Below, in pieces: positions 6,037 to 6,395 of a stretch of 6,395 bases of DNA. Numbering within the stretch: the stretch's first letter is position 1; each line of letters begins with the position of its first letter. The position numbers and the translations under genes were made by a program. The DNA comes from UBA1227 sp964539045 (GTDB lineage Bacteria; Bacillota; Clostridia; Oscillospirales; Acutalibacteraceae): assembly GCA_964539045.1 (NCBI GenBank), contig CAZIHW010000113.1, positions 1-6,395 of the forward strand, written 5' to 3'. The notes under the pieces are model-generated. The model searched no databases and was not told the origin of the DNA. It worked only from the letters and a program-made list of their open reading frames with translations.

Positions 6037-6395
6037 ATGATAGATAAATCTTATCTGAAAGAACTGTCAAAAGAGCAGGGCATAGATCTCGATGAAATAG
6101 CCCTGGAAAGATTTGATAAGTATGCCGAGCTTCTTGTATATTGGAATGAACGTATCAATTTAACCGCCATAACCGACCCAAAGGAAATCATAACAAAGCA
6201 TTTTGTGGATTGCCTGGTACTCCTTAATTATATAGATATACCATTAGAATCTTCTTATATAGATGTAGGAACCGGGGCCGGATTCCCGGGTGTTGTACTC
6301 CTGATAGCAAGACCTGATCTGAATGCAACCTTGCTCGACAGCACAAAGAAAAAGCTTACGGTTATAGAGGAAATCCTGAAAGAGCTCGGTCTTTC
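6037..6395 (+). CDS. rsmG: 16S rRNA m7G527 methyltransferase RsmG (GidB), N-terminal half
   Basis: 119 complete codons before the window edge, about half of a typical protein of roughly 240 aa. RsmG uses S-adenosylmethionine to methylate N7 of G527 in 16S rRNA; loss of this modification gives low-level streptomycin resistance in several bacteria. The visible part has the conserved N-terminal helix region with YWNERINLTAIT (35-46), KHFVD (54-58), and the SAM-binding motif I DVGTGAGFPG (76-85), followed by DSTKKK (101-106). The ribosome site GAGAGG (6022-6027) overlaps the mnmG stop, 9 nt before the ATG. The 13-nt gap indicates cotranscription. The 3' part, and any parA/parB genes that often follow in related genomes, lie outside. 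Confidence 0.96.
   Translation, partial: MIDKSYLKELSKEQGIDLDEIALERFDKYAELLVYWNERINLTAITDPKEIITKHFVDCLVLLNYIDIPLESSYIDVGTGAGFPGVVLLIARPDLNATLLDSTKKKLTVIEEILKELGL

Overview
The window looks like a chromosomal segment of a low-to-moderate-GC, spore-forming Firmicute, most likely class Clostridia. Four things point there: a SpoIIQ-like M23 protein, a single-chain (GlyQS-type) glycyl-tRNA synthetase, strong Shine-Dalgarno sites with sigma-A-like promoters, and a perfect copy of the parS centromere site bound by ParB/Spo0J. I cannot name the genus. The parS site and the mnmE-mnmG-rsmG cluster both suggest an origin-proximal location.

Layout from left to right. At 1-39 (minus) is the start of a probable gene leaving the window, preceded by 18-nt tandem repeats that each carry a ribosome-binding-site-like core. 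A tRNA-Gly(GCC) gene lies at 142-217 (minus), with its own consensus promoter and a rho-independent terminator. At 353-1066 (plus) is a membrane-anchored M23/LytM protein resembling SpoIIQ. It faces glyQS (1119-2543, minus) across a shared bidirectional terminator. glyQS diverges from mnmE, and the two promoters have abutting -35 boxes. The plus strand then carries mnmE (2733-4097), mnmG (4149-6023) and the first half of rsmG (6037 to the window edge), spaced as one operon.

How the genes work together. MnmE and MnmG form the complex that modifies the wobble uridine (U34) of certain tRNAs. RsmG methylates 16S rRNA, and GlyRS charges tRNA-Gly, so most of the window serves translation. The M23 protein is the exception and probably acts at the engulfing forespore membrane.

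No undescribed multi-gene system is visible. The best non-genic signal is the 16-bp parS palindrome inside the mnmG reading frame (5633-5648). Secondary points are the back-to-back divergent promoters, a possible two-state glyQS leader without a T-box, loss of the catalytic His in the SpoIIQ-like protein, and the repeated RBS-like units at the left edge. No stretch over 300 bases lacks a gene; the two largest gaps (218-352 and 2544-2732) hold the promoters described.
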